From Catenulispora sp. EB89 (GTDB taxonomy: Bacteria; Actinomycetota; Actinomycetes; Streptomycetales; Catenulisporaceae): 64,000 nucleotides of DNA. The stretch lies in the NCBI RefSeq assembly GCF_041261445.1, contig NZ_JBGCCU010000029.1, forward strand, positions 1-64,000. The letters are read 5' to 3'. The notes under the pieces are model-generated. The model was not told the origin of the DNA and made no database searches. It worked only from the letters and a program-made list of their open reading frames with translations. Shown here piece by piece: positions 18,889 through 28,835 of the stretch (position 1 is the stretch's first letter; each line of letters opens with the position of its first letter). A program made the translations under genes and the position numbers.

Positions 18889-21800
18889 ACACCGAGCTTG
18901 CCATGAAGACACGGATCGCCGTGGTCGGCATCGCCTGCCGCTATCCCGACGCCGACTCCCCGCAGCGGCTCTGGGAGAACGTCCTGGCCGGGCGTCGGGC
19001 CTTCCGGCGCCTGCCGGACGAGCGGATGCGCGCCGAGGACTACTACTCACCGGACCCCGCGGCCCCGGACCGTTTCTACTCGGCCAAGGCCGCGGTCATC
19101 GAGGGGTTCGAGTTCGACCGGGTCAAGTACAAGATCGCCGGCAGCACCTTCCGGTCCACCGACATGACGCACTGGCTGGCCCTGGACACCGCGTCCCGGG
19201 CCCTGGCCGACGCCGGGTTCCCCGACGGCGCGGGCCTGAACAACCGGGCCACCGGCGTCATCATCGGCAACACCCTGACCGGCGAGTTCGCCCGCGCCAA
19301 CGTCATGCGGCTGCGCTGGCCCTACGTCCGGCGCACGGTCGGCGCGGCCCTGCGCGAGCAGGGCTGGGACGACGCCGCGCTGACGGAGTTCCTGGGCGGT
19401 CTGGAGCAGCGCTACAAGGCGCCGTTCCCCGGCATCGACGAGGACACCCTGGCCGGCGGCCTGGCCAACACCATCGCCGGCCGGATCTGCAACCACTTCG
19501 ACTTCGCCGGCGGCGGCTTCACCGTCGACGGGGCCTGCTCCTCCTCGCTGCTGTCGGTGGCCACCGCGTGCGACGCGCTGGCCTCCGGCCGGCTCGACGC
19601 CGCCGTCGCCGGCGGCGTGGACCTGAGCATCGACCCCTTCGAGGTGATCGGCTTCGCCAAGACCGGGGCCCTGGCCACCGGCGAGATGCGGGTCTACGAC
19701 AAGCACTCCAACGGGTTCTGGCCCGGCGAAGGCTGCGGAATGCTGGTCCTGATGCGGGACGAGGAAGCGCTCCGGCGCGGCCTGTTCCGCTACGCGACCA
19801 TCGCCGGCTGGGGCTACTCCTCCGACGGCAAGGGCGGCATGACCCGGCCGGAGGCCTCCGGGCACCGGCTGGCCATCGAGCGCGCCTATGCGGCTGCTGG
19901 GTTCAATATCGACAGCGTCGCCTACCTCGAAGGCCACGGCACCGGCACCGCCGTCGGCGACGCCACCGAACTGCGGGCCTTCTCCGAGGCCCGCCGCGCC
20001 GCCGACCCCGAGGCCGCACCCGCGGCGATCAGCACCGTCAAGGGGAACTTCGGGCACACCAAGGCCGCCGCCGGCGTGGCCGGCCTGCTCAAGGCCATCC
20101 TGGCGGTCCGGCACCAGGTGATCCCGCCGGCCACCGGCCACGTCGACCCGCACCCGGAGCTGACCGGCGACCGGCCGGCGCTGCGGGTGCCGAGCGCGGC
20201 CGAACTGTGGCCGCCGGACTTGACCGTGCGGGCCGGCGTGTCGTCGATGGGCTTCGGCGGCATCAACGCGCACATCGTCCTCGAACACGGCGACGGCGCG
20301 CGCCGTACCGAGCTCGGCCCGGAGACCCGGCAGCTGGTCCGCTCCCGCCAGGACGCGGAGCTGCTGCTGGTCGACGCCGCCGGGGTCGCCGAGCTGCGCG
20401 GCCGGATCGCGCAGGTCGCCGCGCTGTGCGGACGGCTGTCCTACGCCGAGGTCGCCGACCTCGCGGCCACCCTGCAGTCCGAGACCGCCGACCGGCCGCT
20501 GCGCGCGGCGGTCGTGGCCGGCTCCCCGGAGGAGGCCGAGCGCAAGTTCGGCAAACTCCTGACCCTGCTCGACGCGGGCTCGCGGACGGTGCTGGACCTG
20601 GCCGACGGGGTCTTCCTGGGCAGCGCGGCGATGCTGCCCCGGATCGCGTTCCTGTTCCCCGGCCAGGGCGCCGGGCGCCGGGGCGACGGCGGGGCGCTGC
20701 GGCACCGGTTCGCCGAGATCGACGAGCTGTACCGGACCGCCGCGCTGCCGACCGACGGCGACCTGGTCGCCACCGAGGTCGCGCAGCCGCGCATCGTCAC
20801 CTCCTCGCTCGCGGGTCTCAAGATCCTGACCCGCCTGGGCATCGAGGGATCGGGCGCGGCGGGCCACAGTCTGGGCGAGCTCACGGCCCTGCACTGGGCC
20901 GGCGCGATGGACGAGGCCGGGCTGCTGGCCGCCGCCGCGGCGCGCGGCCGCATCATGGCCGAGGCCTCGGCCGGGAACGGCGCCATGGCGTCGATCTCCG
21001 CCGCCGCCGAGACCGTCGAGCCGCTGCTGGCCGGCGAGCCGGTGGTGATCGCGGGCTACAACAGCCCCACCCAGACCGTGGTGTCCGGGCCCGCCGACGC
21101 CGTGGAGCGGGTCGGCGCCCGGGCTTCGGCCCGGGGCCTGGACGTGGCCCGCATCGCGGTGTCGCACGCCTTCCACTCCGAGCTGGTCGCCCCGGCGGCC
21201 GAGGAGTTCGGGTCCTGGCTGGCCGAGCAGGAGCACAGCCCCCTGCGCCGCCGCATGGTCTCGACCGTGACCGGTCAGGAGCCGGACGCGGACCTGGACG
21301 TGCCGGCCCTGCTGGCCCGCCAGATCCGCGAACCCGTCCGGTTCGCCGACGCCGCCGCGGCCCTGGCCGAGCGGGCCGACCTGCTCATCGAGGTCGGTCC
21401 GGGACGGATCCTGCGCGGCCTGGCCGCCGACATCGCCCCGGCGGTGCCGGTGGTCTCGATGGAGACCGACAGCCCGTCGCTGGCCGGTCTGCTGCGCACG
21501 GTCGCCGCCGCCTACGTGCTCGGCGCGCCGGTGCGGCACGGCGAGCTGTTCGCCGACCGGTTCACCCGGCCGCTGCCGCTGGACAAGGAGTTCAGCTTCT
21601 TCGCCAGTCCCTGCGAGACGGCGCCGGAGGACATCCCGGCCGCCGTCGTCAGCACCGGGAACGGTGTTACGGTCGGCGGTGCGGCGGCCGAATCGGCGCT
21701 GCGGATCGAACTGGCCGCGCCGGAAGGGTCCGCGCACGGACAGAGCGTGCTGGAAGTCCTGACCCGGCTCGCCTCCGAGCGTGCCGAGCTGCCGCCGGAA

Positions 21801-24800
21801 GCCGTCCGGCCGGACAGCAACCCGCTGGACGAACTGCACCTGAGCTCCATCACGGTCGGCCAGATCGTCAACCAGGCCTGCCGCGAACTGGGCCTGGTGC
21901 CGCCGGCCACCACCTCGGCGTTCGCCACCTCCACGATGGCCGAACTCGCCGCGATGCTGGAGGAGCTCGGCGGGACCGCGCAGGAGGCCGACGCCGAACG
22001 GCCGCGGGCCGCACCCGGCGTGGGTCCCTGGGTCCGCGCTTTCGCGGTGGACCTGGTTCCGACCGCCGTCGGCGTGCCGGTCTCCGGTGCCGAACAGGCT
22101 GCCGGAGCTGGAGCCGCGGCCGAAGCTGGAGCCGGAGCCGCCACCGGCGGTGAATGGCGGCTGTTCGCGCCGGACCGGCATCCGCTGGCCACTGCGCTGC
22201 ACGAGGCGCTGCGCCAGGCCGGCCTCGGCGACGGGGTCCTGCTGTGCCTTCCTCGGGAGCCCGATGCGGACGACGTCCTGCTGATGCTGCGCGCGGCCCG
22301 CGCCGCGCTGTCCGCCGTGGACCCGGTGCGCTTCGTCGTGATCGGGGAACGGCGCGGCGGTGCGGGACTGGCCAAGACCCTGCACCTGGAGGCGCCGAAC
22401 GTCGCCACCACGGTGGTCACCCTGCCATTGCCGCTGGGGATGTCCGAGGCGCGCGCCGACCGCGCGGTGCACCGGATCGTCGCGGACGTCGCGGCCACCG
22501 ACGGGTTCAGCGAGGTGTTCTACGACTCGGCCGGGGAGCGGCACGTGCCGGTTCTCAGAGCCCTGCCGGAGACGCCCGCGGACGCCTATGACAGTCCTCT
22601 GACGTCCGCCGACGTCCTGCTGGTCACCGGCGGCGGCAAGGGCATCACCGCCGAGTGCGCGCTGTCGCTGGGTGTGGAGACCGGTGCCGCGGTCGGCCTG
22701 CTGGGCCGGTCGGACCCGGCCGAGGACGCGGAGCTGGCGGCCAACCTGGAGCGGATGGCGGCGGCCGGCGTGCGGTACCACTACGCGCGCGCCGACGTCA
22801 CCTCCGCCGACGAGGTGAAGGCCGCGGTCGAGCAGGTCCGGGGTGCTTTGGGCGCGGTGACCGCGGTGCTGCACGGCGCCGGCCGCAACGTGCCCGCGGC
22901 CCTGGTGAACCTGGACGAGGCCGCGTTCCGCAGAACCCTGGCACCGAAGATCGCCGGGCTCGAGGCCGTGCTGTCCGCGGTGGATCCGGCCTCGCTGCGG
23001 CTGCTGGTCACCTTCGGCAGCATCATCGGCCGCGCCGGTCTGCGCGGCCAGGCCGACTACGCCGTCGCCAACGACTGGATGACGGACCTCACGCACCGGG
23101 TGGCCGAGGAGTTCCCCGGCTGCAAGTGCCTGGCGCTGGAGTGGTCGGTGTGGTCCGGCGCCGGCATGGGGGAGCGGCTCGGCGTGCTGGAATCCCTGGT
23201 GCGCGAAGGCATCGAGCCGATCCCGGCCGAGGACGGGGTGGCGCTGCTGTCCCGGATGATCGCCGACCCGTCGGCGCCGACCTCCGCGGTCGTGATGGGA
23301 CGCGCGGAGGGCCTGCCGACGATCACCCTGGAGCGCGCCGAGGTCCCGCTGCTGCGCTTCCTGGACCGGGTGCAGGTGCACTACCCCGGTGTGGAGCTGG
23401 TGGCGGACTGCGACCTGTCCGGCGACAGCGACCTGTATCTGCCCGACCACTACCTGGACGGCGACCTGCTGTTCCCGGCGGTGTTCGGCATGGAGGCGAT
23501 GGCGCAGGCGGCCAAGGCCCTGACCGGCCGCGGCCAGGCGCCGGTGCTGGAGAACGTGGAATTCCTCCGGCCGATCGTCGTGCCGCCTCAGGGTTCGACG
23601 ACGCTGCGGGTCGCCGTGCTGGCCGACGGCCCGGACGCGGTCACGGCCGTGATCCGCAGCAGCGACACCGGTTTCGCGGCCGACCACTTCCGGGCCCGGC
23701 TCCGCTACGGGGTCGCGGCCTTGGACGGCGGCGCGGGGTCCGGGGCCGGAACCGAGCGCCTGCCTCTGGATCCGGCCGGCGACCTGTACGGTCCCGTGCT
23801 GTTCCAGGGCGCCCGGTTCCAGCGCCTGCTCGGCTACCGCGCGCTGGCCGCGAAGCGCTGCGTCGCGGACATCGCGAACCAGCCGACCGCACCGTGGTTC
23901 GCGCCGTTCCTGGCCGGCGAGCTGGTGCTCGCCGATCCCGGGACGCGCGACGCCATGATGCACTCGATCCAGTGCTGTGTGCCGGACGCGACGCTGCTGC
24001 CGGCCGGGATCGAGAAGCTGTACCTGGCCGACCCGGCGGTCGTCGGGAGTCAGGATGCTGTCACCCTGCACGGCCGCGAGCGCAGCCGTGACGGCGACAC
24101 CTATATATGGGACGTCGACGTCCGCGACGGCTCCGGCGCTCTGGTCGAGCGCTGGGAGGGCCTGACCCTGCGCGCGGTGCGCAAACAGGACGGCTCCGGG
24201 CCCTGGACGCCGACGCTGCTCGGTCCGTACGTCGAGCGGCGTACGGACCAGGTTCTGCCGGCCGCCCTGCGGGTCGCGATCCGTCCGGACGCGCCGGGGG
24301 AGGACCGCGGCGTCCAGACCCGGCGCCGGCAGACCGCGCAGACGGTCGGCTGGCTGCTCGGCGGCGAGGCCGACCTGCGCTACCGGCCCGACGGCAAGCC
24401 CGAGGCCGCCGGCGGGTTCGCGGTGTCCTCCGCGCACGGCGCCGGTGTGACGCTCAGCGTCGCGGCCGAGGGTGTCGCAGTGGCCTGCGACATCGAGGCG
24501 GCGGCGGAGCGGCCCGAGAGCGAGTGGGCCGACCTGCTCGGTCTGCCGGGCCTGGAGCTGGCGCGGCTGATCGCGGCCGAGTCCGGCTCGGACCTGGCGT
24601 CCGCGGCCACCCGGGTCTGGGGTGCGCTGGAGGCACTGGGCAAGAGCGGCCGGGCGCGTGCGGACCTGGTCGTCGACGGGCCTTCCCGGGACGACCGCTG
24701 GGTTCTGCTGCGGTCGGGCGGGGCGCGCATCGCGACCTTCGCGACGGCGCTGCGCGGGCAGTCCGAGCCGGTCGTGCTCACCCTGCTCGCCGAAGACAAG

Positions 24801-24806
24801 GAGTAA
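18885..24806 (+). CDS. pksE: iterative enediyne polyketide synthase PksE
   Basis: The 1973-residue single-module synthase assembles a linear polyene from malonyl units. Domain order is KS (Cys218 in DGACSSS, His351 in EGHGTGT, His391 in GNFGHTK), AT (LFPGQGA; Ser662 in GHSLGE) and a central ACP with the enediyne-type LHLSS motif (Ser near 988). Next come KR (TGGGKGI near 1246), DH (HYLDG-x4-P, His near 1521) and a C-terminal phosphopantetheinyl transferase (VACDIEA and WGALEALGK) that would self-activate the ACP. This order is diagnostic of enediyne PKSs. GTG 18885 is coupled to unbU; ATG 18903 is an alternative. All catalytic residues checked are present. Confidence 0.96.
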   Translation: MNTELAMKTRIAVVGIACRYPDADSPQRLWENVLAGRRAFRRLPDERMRAEDYYSPDPAAPDRFYSAKAAVIEGFEFDRVKYKIAGSTFRSTDMTHWLALDTASRALADAGFPDGAGLNNRATGVIIGNTLTGEFARANVMRLRWPYVRRTVGAALREQGWDDAALTEFLGGLEQRYKAPFPGIDEDTLAGGLANTIAGRICNHFDFAGGGFTVDGACSSSLLSVATACDALASGRLDAAVAGGVDLSIDPFEVIGFAKTGALATGEMRVYDKHSNGFWPGEGCGMLVLMRDEEALRRGLFRYATIAGWGYSSDGKGGMTRPEASGHRLAIERAYAAAGFNIDSVAYLEGHGTGTAVGDATELRAFSEARRAADPEAAPAAISTVKGNFGHTKAAAGVAGLLKAILAVRHQVIPPATGHVDPHPELTGDRPALRVPSAAELWPPDLTVRAGVSSMGFGGINAHIVLEHGDGARRTELGPETRQLVRSRQDAELLLVDAAGVAELRGRIAQVAALCGRLSYAEVADLAATLQSETADRPLRAAVVAGSPEEAERKFGKLLTLLDAGSRTVLDLADGVFLGSAAMLPRIAFLFPGQGAGRRGDGGALRHRFAEIDELYRTAALPTDGDLVATEVAQPRIVTSSLAGLKILTRLGIEGSGAAGHSLGELTALHWAGAMDEAGLLAAAAARGRIMAEASAGNGAMASISAAAETVEPLLAGEPVVIAGYNSPTQTVVSGPADAVERVGARASARGLDVARIAVSHAFHSELVAPAAEEFGSWLAEQEHSPLRRRMVSTVTGQEPDADLDVPALLARQIREPVRFADAAAALAERADLLIEVGPGRILRGLAADIAPAVPVVSMETDSPSLAGLLRTVAAAYVLGAPVRHGELFADRFTRPLPLDKEFSFFASPCETAPEDIPAAVVSTGNGVTVGGAAAESALRIELAAPEGSAHGQSVLEVLTRLASERAELPPEAVRPDSNPLDELHLSSITVGQIVNQACRELGLVPPATTSAFATSTMAELAAMLEELGGTAQEADAERPRAAPGVGPWVRAFAVDLVPTAVGVPVSGAEQAAGAGAAAEAGAGAATGGEWRLFAPDRHPLATALHEALRQAGLGDGVLLCLPREPDADDVLLMLRAARAALSAVDPVRFVVIGERRGGAGLAKTLHLEAPNVATTVVTLPLPLGMSEARADRAVHRIVADVAATDGFSEVFYDSAGERHVPVLRALPETPADAYDSPLTSADVLLVTGGGKGITAECALSLGVETGAAVGLLGRSDPAEDAELAANLERMAAAGVRYHYARADVTSADEVKAAVEQVRGALGAVTAVLHGAGRNVPAALVNLDEAAFRRTLAPKIAGLEAVLSAVDPASLRLLVTFGSIIGRAGLRGQADYAVANDWMTDLTHRVAEEFPGCKCLALEWSVWSGAGMGERLGVLESLVREGIEPIPAEDGVALLSRMIADPSAPTSAVVMGRAEGLPTITLERAEVPLLRFLDRVQVHYPGVELVADCDLSGDSDLYLPDHYLDGDLLFPAVFGMEAMAQAAKALTGRGQAPVLENVEFLRPIVVPPQGSTTLRVAVLADGPDAVTAVIRSSDTGFAADHFRARLRYGVAALDGGAGSGAGTERLPLDPAGDLYGPVLFQGARFQRLLGYRALAAKRCVADIANQPTAPWFAPFLAGELVLADPGTRDAMMHSIQCCVPDATLLPAGIEKLYLADPAVVGSQDAVTLHGRERSRDGDTYIWDVDVRDGSGALVERWEGLTLRAVRKQDGSGPWTPTLLGPYVERRTDQVLPAALRVAIRPDAPGEDRGVQTRRRQTAQTVGWLLGGEADLRYRPDGKPEAAGGFAVSSAHGAGVTLSVAAEGVAVACDIEAAAERPESEWADLLGLPGLELARLIAAESGSDLASAATRVWGALEALGKSGRARADLVVDGPSRDDRWVLLRSGGARIATFATALRGQSEPVVLTLLAEDKE

Positions 24807-24808
24807 CG

Positions 24809-25408
24809 GTGGTAACGGTGGAGTCCTACTACGAATACCGGCACCTGGTGGGTTTCGAGGAGACCAACCTCGTGGGCAACGTGTACTACGTCAATTACCT
24901 ACGGTGGCAGGGTCGCTGCCGGGAGATGTTCCTGCGGGACCAGGCCCCCGAGGTACTGGCGGAGGTCCAGGACGACCTGAAGCTGTTCACGCTGAAGGTG
25001 GACTGCGAATTCCTCGCCGAGATCACGGCTTTCGACGAGCTCTCGATCCGGATGCGCCTGGAGGACCTGACGCAGACGCAGGTCGGGTTCGCGTTCGACT
25101 ACGTGAAGCTGGCCGGCGAGCAGGAGACGCTGGTCGCCCGCGGCCGGCAGCGGATCGCGTGCATGCGCGGCCCGAACGGGGACACCCGGCCGGCGAAGGT
25201 GCCGGACGCGCTGCGCGAGGCGCTGTCGCGGTACCGGATGGGGTCGGTCGTCGCGGGTGCTTCGGGTGCTTCGGGGGCCGCGGGTGCTTCGGGCGTCCCG
25301 GGCGGCTCTGCTGCCTCCGGTGCGTCCGGCGCCTCCGAGTCCAAGGTGCTCGCCGGGTCGGCCGCCGACCGCGGCGGCGAGGCGGTGCTGCAGGGATCAC
25401 GGCCGTGA
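24809..25408 (+). CDS. tebC: enediyne hotdog thioesterase (TebC/E10 type)
   Basis: The 199-residue 4HBT-fold thioesterase releases the polyene from PksE. The family block ETNLVGNVYYVNYLRWQG and the later FDYVKL strand are clear in the first 150 residues. GTG 24809 has an AAGGAG ribosome site ending 4 nt upstream. Unusually, residues about 150-190 form a Gly/Ala/Ser-rich tail (repeats of GAS), absent from the roughly 150-residue TebC relatives I know. It is probably disordered, and a C-terminal addition by repeat slippage is likely. The stop overlaps the next start (GTGA). Confidence 0.93.
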   Translation: MVTVESYYEYRHLVGFEETNLVGNVYYVNYLRWQGRCREMFLRDQAPEVLAEVQDDLKLFTLKVDCEFLAEITAFDELSIRMRLEDLTQTQVGFAFDYVKLAGEQETLVARGRQRIACMRGPNGDTRPAKVPDALREALSRYRMGSVVAGASGASGAAGASGVPGGSAASGASGASESKVLAGSAADRGGEAVLQGSRP

Positions 25409-25968
25409 GCGTCATCGGGACGACCGGCCTGGATCCGGAACCGACGCTGCGCGACCGGCTGCCGTCCGGGCTGCACGCCCCGGCGGATCTGCGCAGCTGC
25501 TTCGGGATGTTCGCCACGGGCATCACGGTGGTCGCCGCCGGCGGCCCGAACCCGTGCGGCATGACGGCGAACTCCTTCACCTCGGTGTCGCTGGACCCGC
25601 CGCTGGTGCTGGTGTGCATCGTGCACGACGCCGCGATGCACAAGGCGATCCTGGGCGAGGGCAGCTTCGCGATCTCGGTGCTGGCCGCGCACCAGGAGCC
25701 GGTCGCGCGGCACTTCGCCAACCGCGACCGGCCGCGCGGCGAGCGCGAGTTCGAGGCCGTGCGCTGGCAGCCGGGCCCGGTCACCGGCGCCCCGGTGGTG
25801 GCCGACACCCTGGCCTGGATCGAGTGCGGCCTGGCCGCCGTGTACGACGGCGGCGACCACTCGATCTTCGTGGGCTCGGTCCTGGACATGGGCAAGGGCG
25901 GAGCCGGGGACGCGCTGTTGTTCTTCCGCGGCGGCTATCACCGGCTGGAAGCGGGGACACCCAAGTAG
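25405..25968 (+). CDS. flavin reductase (SgcE6-like, FMN-binding split barrel)
   Basis: The 187-residue protein belongs to the flavin reductase domain family. Family blocks are FATGITVVAAGG, GMTANSFTSVSLDPPLVLVC and SIFVGSVLDM. It would supply reduced flavin to a partner monooxygenase; homologues such as SgcE6 occur in enediyne clusters. GTG 25405 overlaps the tebC stop, so it is in the cassette operon. No flavin-dependent monooxygenase partner is visible nearby, so the partner is unknown or elsewhere. Confidence 0.9.
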   Translation: MSVIGTTGLDPEPTLRDRLPSGLHAPADLRSCFGMFATGITVVAAGGPNPCGMTANSFTSVSLDPPLVLVCIVHDAAMHKAILGEGSFAISVLAAHQEPVARHFANRDRPRGEREFEAVRWQPGPVTGAPVVADTLAWIECGLAAVYDGGDHSIFVGSVLDMGKGGAGDALLFFRGGYHRLEAGTPK

Positions 25969-25992
25969 ACGCGGCGCGAGAAACCCCTGCCC

Positions 25993-26024
25993 GGGCGGTT
26001 CCGGCATCTCTGCCGGATCCGCCC
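25993..26024 (+). terminator. terminator of the enediyne operon
   Basis: The inverted repeat GGGCGGTTCCGGCA/TGCCGGATCCGCCC (one mismatch, 4-nt loop) begins 24 nt after the flavin reductase stop. The downstream GTTTTGT tract supports termination. Confidence 0.65.
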
Positions 26025-26329
26025 GCGGCCGCCGTTTTGTGAACAAGTCCGCAGTATGCAGATGTGCGCGCCTGAATCACGTCATGAACTCTCATGAACG
26101 TGAATATACGAACGTTCACCTGTATTTGTTACTCTCCGAGCGCCCCTCGCGATGGATCAGAGCACGTTGGAAGAAGCCTGACGTGATCTAGATGCATGAG
26201 CATTTTATTCGCTCGCTGTTAACTGCCACGCACCTTCCGTCTGAAACAGGCGGCAGCACGTGCGTGCCAACGGCCGCCAGACCACAGGGGGGACTCTCCG
26301 GCCTCGGCCCCGCATCGGAAGGCGGACTC
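26025..26329 (+). promoter_or_regulatory. promoter region of the MFS exporter with inverted repeat
   Basis: This is an AT-richer stretch without a convincing gene. TGAACGT (26095-26101) and ACGTTCA (26112-26118) form a 7-bp inverted repeat with a 10-nt spacer, a possible TetR/MarR-type site. A longer reading frame starts at 26192, but the family-consistent start is 26330 with GGAAGG upstream. Confidence 0.45.
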
Positions 26330-27781
26330 ATGACCCCAACCCAACGGTGGACGCTCGCCGTGGCCTGGATCGTGATCCTGACCGCCGGCGCCGACAACCT
26401 CGGCGTCAACACGGCGCTGCGCGCCATCCAGGCCACCGGCGTCGCCTCAGCGCCCACCCTGCTGTGGGCGCTGCTGGTGCACCTGCTGGCGCTGCTGGCC
26501 GCGCTGTGCGCCGGCGACCGGATCGGCACCCGGATCGGCAACCGGCGCGCGCTGATCGCCGGATCCCTGCTGTACACCGGGGCTTCGGCGGCGTGCGCGC
26601 TCGCGGCGCACGGAACCGTGCTGGTCGCGGCCCGGGCCGGCCAGGGGGCGGGATCGGGGCTGGCGGTCGCGGCGGCGCTGGGGCTGATGCGCCTGGCGTT
26701 CCCGGCGGACTCCCGCGGCACCGCGGCCCACCGCGTGGCGCCGGGCTTCGCGCTGGCGCTGGTGGCCGGACCGCTGGTGGACGGCGCGGTGGCCGCCGGC
26801 CCCGGCTGGCGCTGGATCTTCGCCGCCGACGCGGTGGTCGGCCTGTGCGTCGCCGCGATCGGCTACCTTCTGGTCCGCCCGGACGGCGGCCGGCGCGGGC
26901 GCCTGGACCCCGAGGGGGTGCTGGCCGCCGTCATGGCCGTCGGCGGCCCCGTCTGGGCCCTGGTGCGGTCCGGCCGGGTCGGCTGGCGGGCGCCGGAGGT
27001 GCTGGTCGTGCTGGGGGCCGGCGCCGTCGCGCTGGCCGCGCTGCTGTGGTGGGACACGCCGTCAGGGCCCCTGCACCGCTGGCGGTTCCTCGCCGGCAAC
27101 GCCTCCGACCTGTTCCTGTTCGCCTCGATCTACGGCACCGCGTTCCTGGTGGCCGCCGACCTGCGCGGCGTCGGCGGGCACGGGCCGCTGGGCATCGGGC
27201 TGCGGCTCACGCCCTGGACCGGGTTCATGGCCGCGGCGACGGTGTATCCGGTGCGCGAGCGGTTCGGCCGCGAGTGGGTCTCGGCGCTGGGCTCCGCGCT
27301 GCACGCCGGGGGACTGGTCTGGCTGGCCTGGATGGCACCGTCGGGTCAGCTCTCGACCACCGCGGCGGTTCCGCTGGCGCTGTCCGGGATCGGCGCCGGG
27401 CTGGCGCTGTCCCGGGCCCGGGTCGCCGGGCTCGGCCGGGTGCGGCGGGACGCCCCGGGGCGCGCGCCGGCACTGCTCGGCGCGGTCCCGATGGCCGGGG
27501 CCGCGGTCGGGATCGCGCTGCTGGCGGTGGTCGCGCACGCCAGCCGGTCCGGCGTCCCGGGGCCGCACCGGGCCGCCGGCGCGGCGATGGCCTGCGGCGC
27601 CGGCCTCGCGCTGGCCGCCGCGGTGGCGGTGCTCGCCGTACCGCGCGAGCGCGGGAGCGCTCCGCGTCCGCCGGCCCGGCGCGGGCCGGCGTGGTCGGTG
27701 TTGCGGCCGCTGGCGCTGGTCACCGTACCGAACGGTGGTCGGCGAGTGGTGTCCAGGAAGCGATGTGGCGTGCCGCGGTGA
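26330..27781 (+). CDS. MFS drug exporter (EmrB/QacA-like)
   Basis: The 483-residue membrane protein has roughly 12-14 helices. The N-terminal half shows the MFS layout (NLGVNTALRAIQ, then GDRIGTRIGNRRALIAGS as loop 2-3 motif A, and GPGWRWIFAADAVVG near motif C). ATG 26330 has a GGAAGG ribosome site. It directly follows the enediyne cassette on the same strand, so self-resistance export is a reasonable inference. The Arg-rich C-terminus overlaps the convergent neighbour by 62 bp. Confidence 0.8.
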   Translation: MTPTQRWTLAVAWIVILTAGADNLGVNTALRAIQATGVASAPTLLWALLVHLLALLAALCAGDRIGTRIGNRRALIAGSLLYTGASAACALAAHGTVLVAARAGQGAGSGLAVAAALGLMRLAFPADSRGTAAHRVAPGFALALVAGPLVDGAVAAGPGWRWIFAADAVVGLCVAAIGYLLVRPDGGRRGRLDPEGVLAAVMAVGGPVWALVRSGRVGWRAPEVLVVLGAGAVALAALLWWDTPSGPLHRWRFLAGNASDLFLFASIYGTAFLVAADLRGVGGHGPLGIGLRLTPWTGFMAAATVYPVRERFGREWVSALGSALHAGGLVWLAWMAPSGQLSTTAAVPLALSGIGAGLALSRARVAGLGRVRRDAPGRAPALLGAVPMAGAAVGIALLAVVAHASRSGVPGPHRAAGAAMACGAGLALAAAVAVLAVPRERGSAPRPPARRGPAWSVLRPLALVTVPNGGRRVVSRKRCGVPR

Positions 27782-28835
27782 AGCTCGCCCACGAGGTGAG
27801 GAGGATCAGGGTTCTGTCGGCGCCGGACGCGGTGCCGGCGCCGGTGTCGGAGCCCGATCCGGTTCGGAAGGCGGCGATCGTCTGGTCGTCGACCTGCCAG
27901 GACGCCAGCGCCACCAGCAGGGCCAGCCGGCCCGCGGCCCGGTCGGCGCCGGGCAGCTCGGCGACCGCCTGGTCCAGCCAGCGCCGGTCCAGGCCGGGCG
28001 GGCGGCCGTCCCAGGCACCGAGGACCCGCGGCAGCAGCTCGGCGACGGAGTCCGGCACCGCCTCGCGCCCGGCCTGCTCGATCGCCTGCGCGGCGCGGGC
28101 GAATGCCTCGGCCACCGCCGGGGCGCCGGCGGCCCAGGCCAGGTCGGCCGGGAGCGCGGCGGCGGGCAGCAGGTCGGCCGAGGTGCCGGCGGGCGTGGGC
28201 CGGCGCGAGGCCCGGCGCATCAGGGTGCCGAGCACGCGCGCGACCACCGGCAGCGCGCTGCGGGGCGTGCCGTCGGGCATGGGCACGTCGGGCAGGAAGA
28301 CGTTGACCATGCGGTTGAGGTAGTGGAAGACCGCGGTCACGCCGACCAGCTCAGGGGCCTGATCCGCGGGGAAGGGGAGTTCGAGGCCGGAGGCGGTGTC
28401 GCGGACCGCGCCGTCCCGGGCCCACGCGGCTATCGCGCGCAGCTGGTCGTCGCCGATGTCGTCGAAGTGGTCGTCGGCGATGGCCTGCGCGTCGCGGCCG
28501 CGCACCAGCGAGTTCACGGTCGCGGTGTGGACCGTGACGCAGTAAGGGCACGAATTCGCCAGCGACACCGCCGAGGCCGCGACCTCCTTGGCGGCGCGCG
28601 CGGCCAGGCCGTCGGCGACCAGCGTCTCGCGCAGCGTCAGCCAGCTGGCCGCGAGCATGTCCGGGGCCGGGGAGTGCAGGGCCAGCGGCGGCGCCAGCAC
28701 GCCGAAGTCGCGCTCCATCTCGCCGTACACTCGGGCCACCAGATGCCGCGCGGAGCGTACGTCCACCGGCGTGACCCGCTGGACCTGCGCGAGCGCCGTA
28801 CGGCGGAGGACCGGTCGGATGGGGTTGGCACTCAT
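27720..28835 (-). CDS. carboxymuconolactone decarboxylase/AhpD-like protein
   Basis: The 371-residue protein has the AhpD-type redox motif SCPYCVTVH (CxxC plus His) near residue 110. It has a second, less conserved half, about twice the length of a single CMD domain. The family reduces peroxides or acts as decarboxylase; the CxxC-His triad favours a peroxidase-like or thiol redox role, for example coping with radical damage. ATG 28835 has ribosome site GAAGGAGCG. The 3' end overlaps the MFS gene antisense by 62 bp. Confidence 0.8.
   Translation of the reverse strand: MSANPIRPVLRRTALAQVQRVTPVDVRSARHLVARVYGEMERDFGVLAPPLALHSPAPDMLAASWLTLRETLVADGLAARAAKEVAASAVSLANSCPYCVTVHTATVNSLVRGRDAQAIADDHFDDIGDDQLRAIAAWARDGAVRDTASGLELPFPADQAPELVGVTAVFHYLNRMVNVFLPDVPMPDGTPRSALPVVARVLGTLMRRASRRPTPAGTSADLLPAAALPADLAWAAGAPAVAEAFARAAQAIEQAGREAVPDSVAELLPRVLGAWDGRPPGLDRRWLDQAVAELPGADRAAGRLALLVALASWQVDDQTIAAFRTGSGSDTGAGTASGADRTLILLTSWASFTAARHIASWTPLADHRSVR

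Noticed and set aside
19047-24437. 1796-codon open frame on the minus strand
   Set aside because: Antisense shadow of pksE; Gly/Arg/His-rich, no domain, and every PksE catalytic motif is on the + strand.
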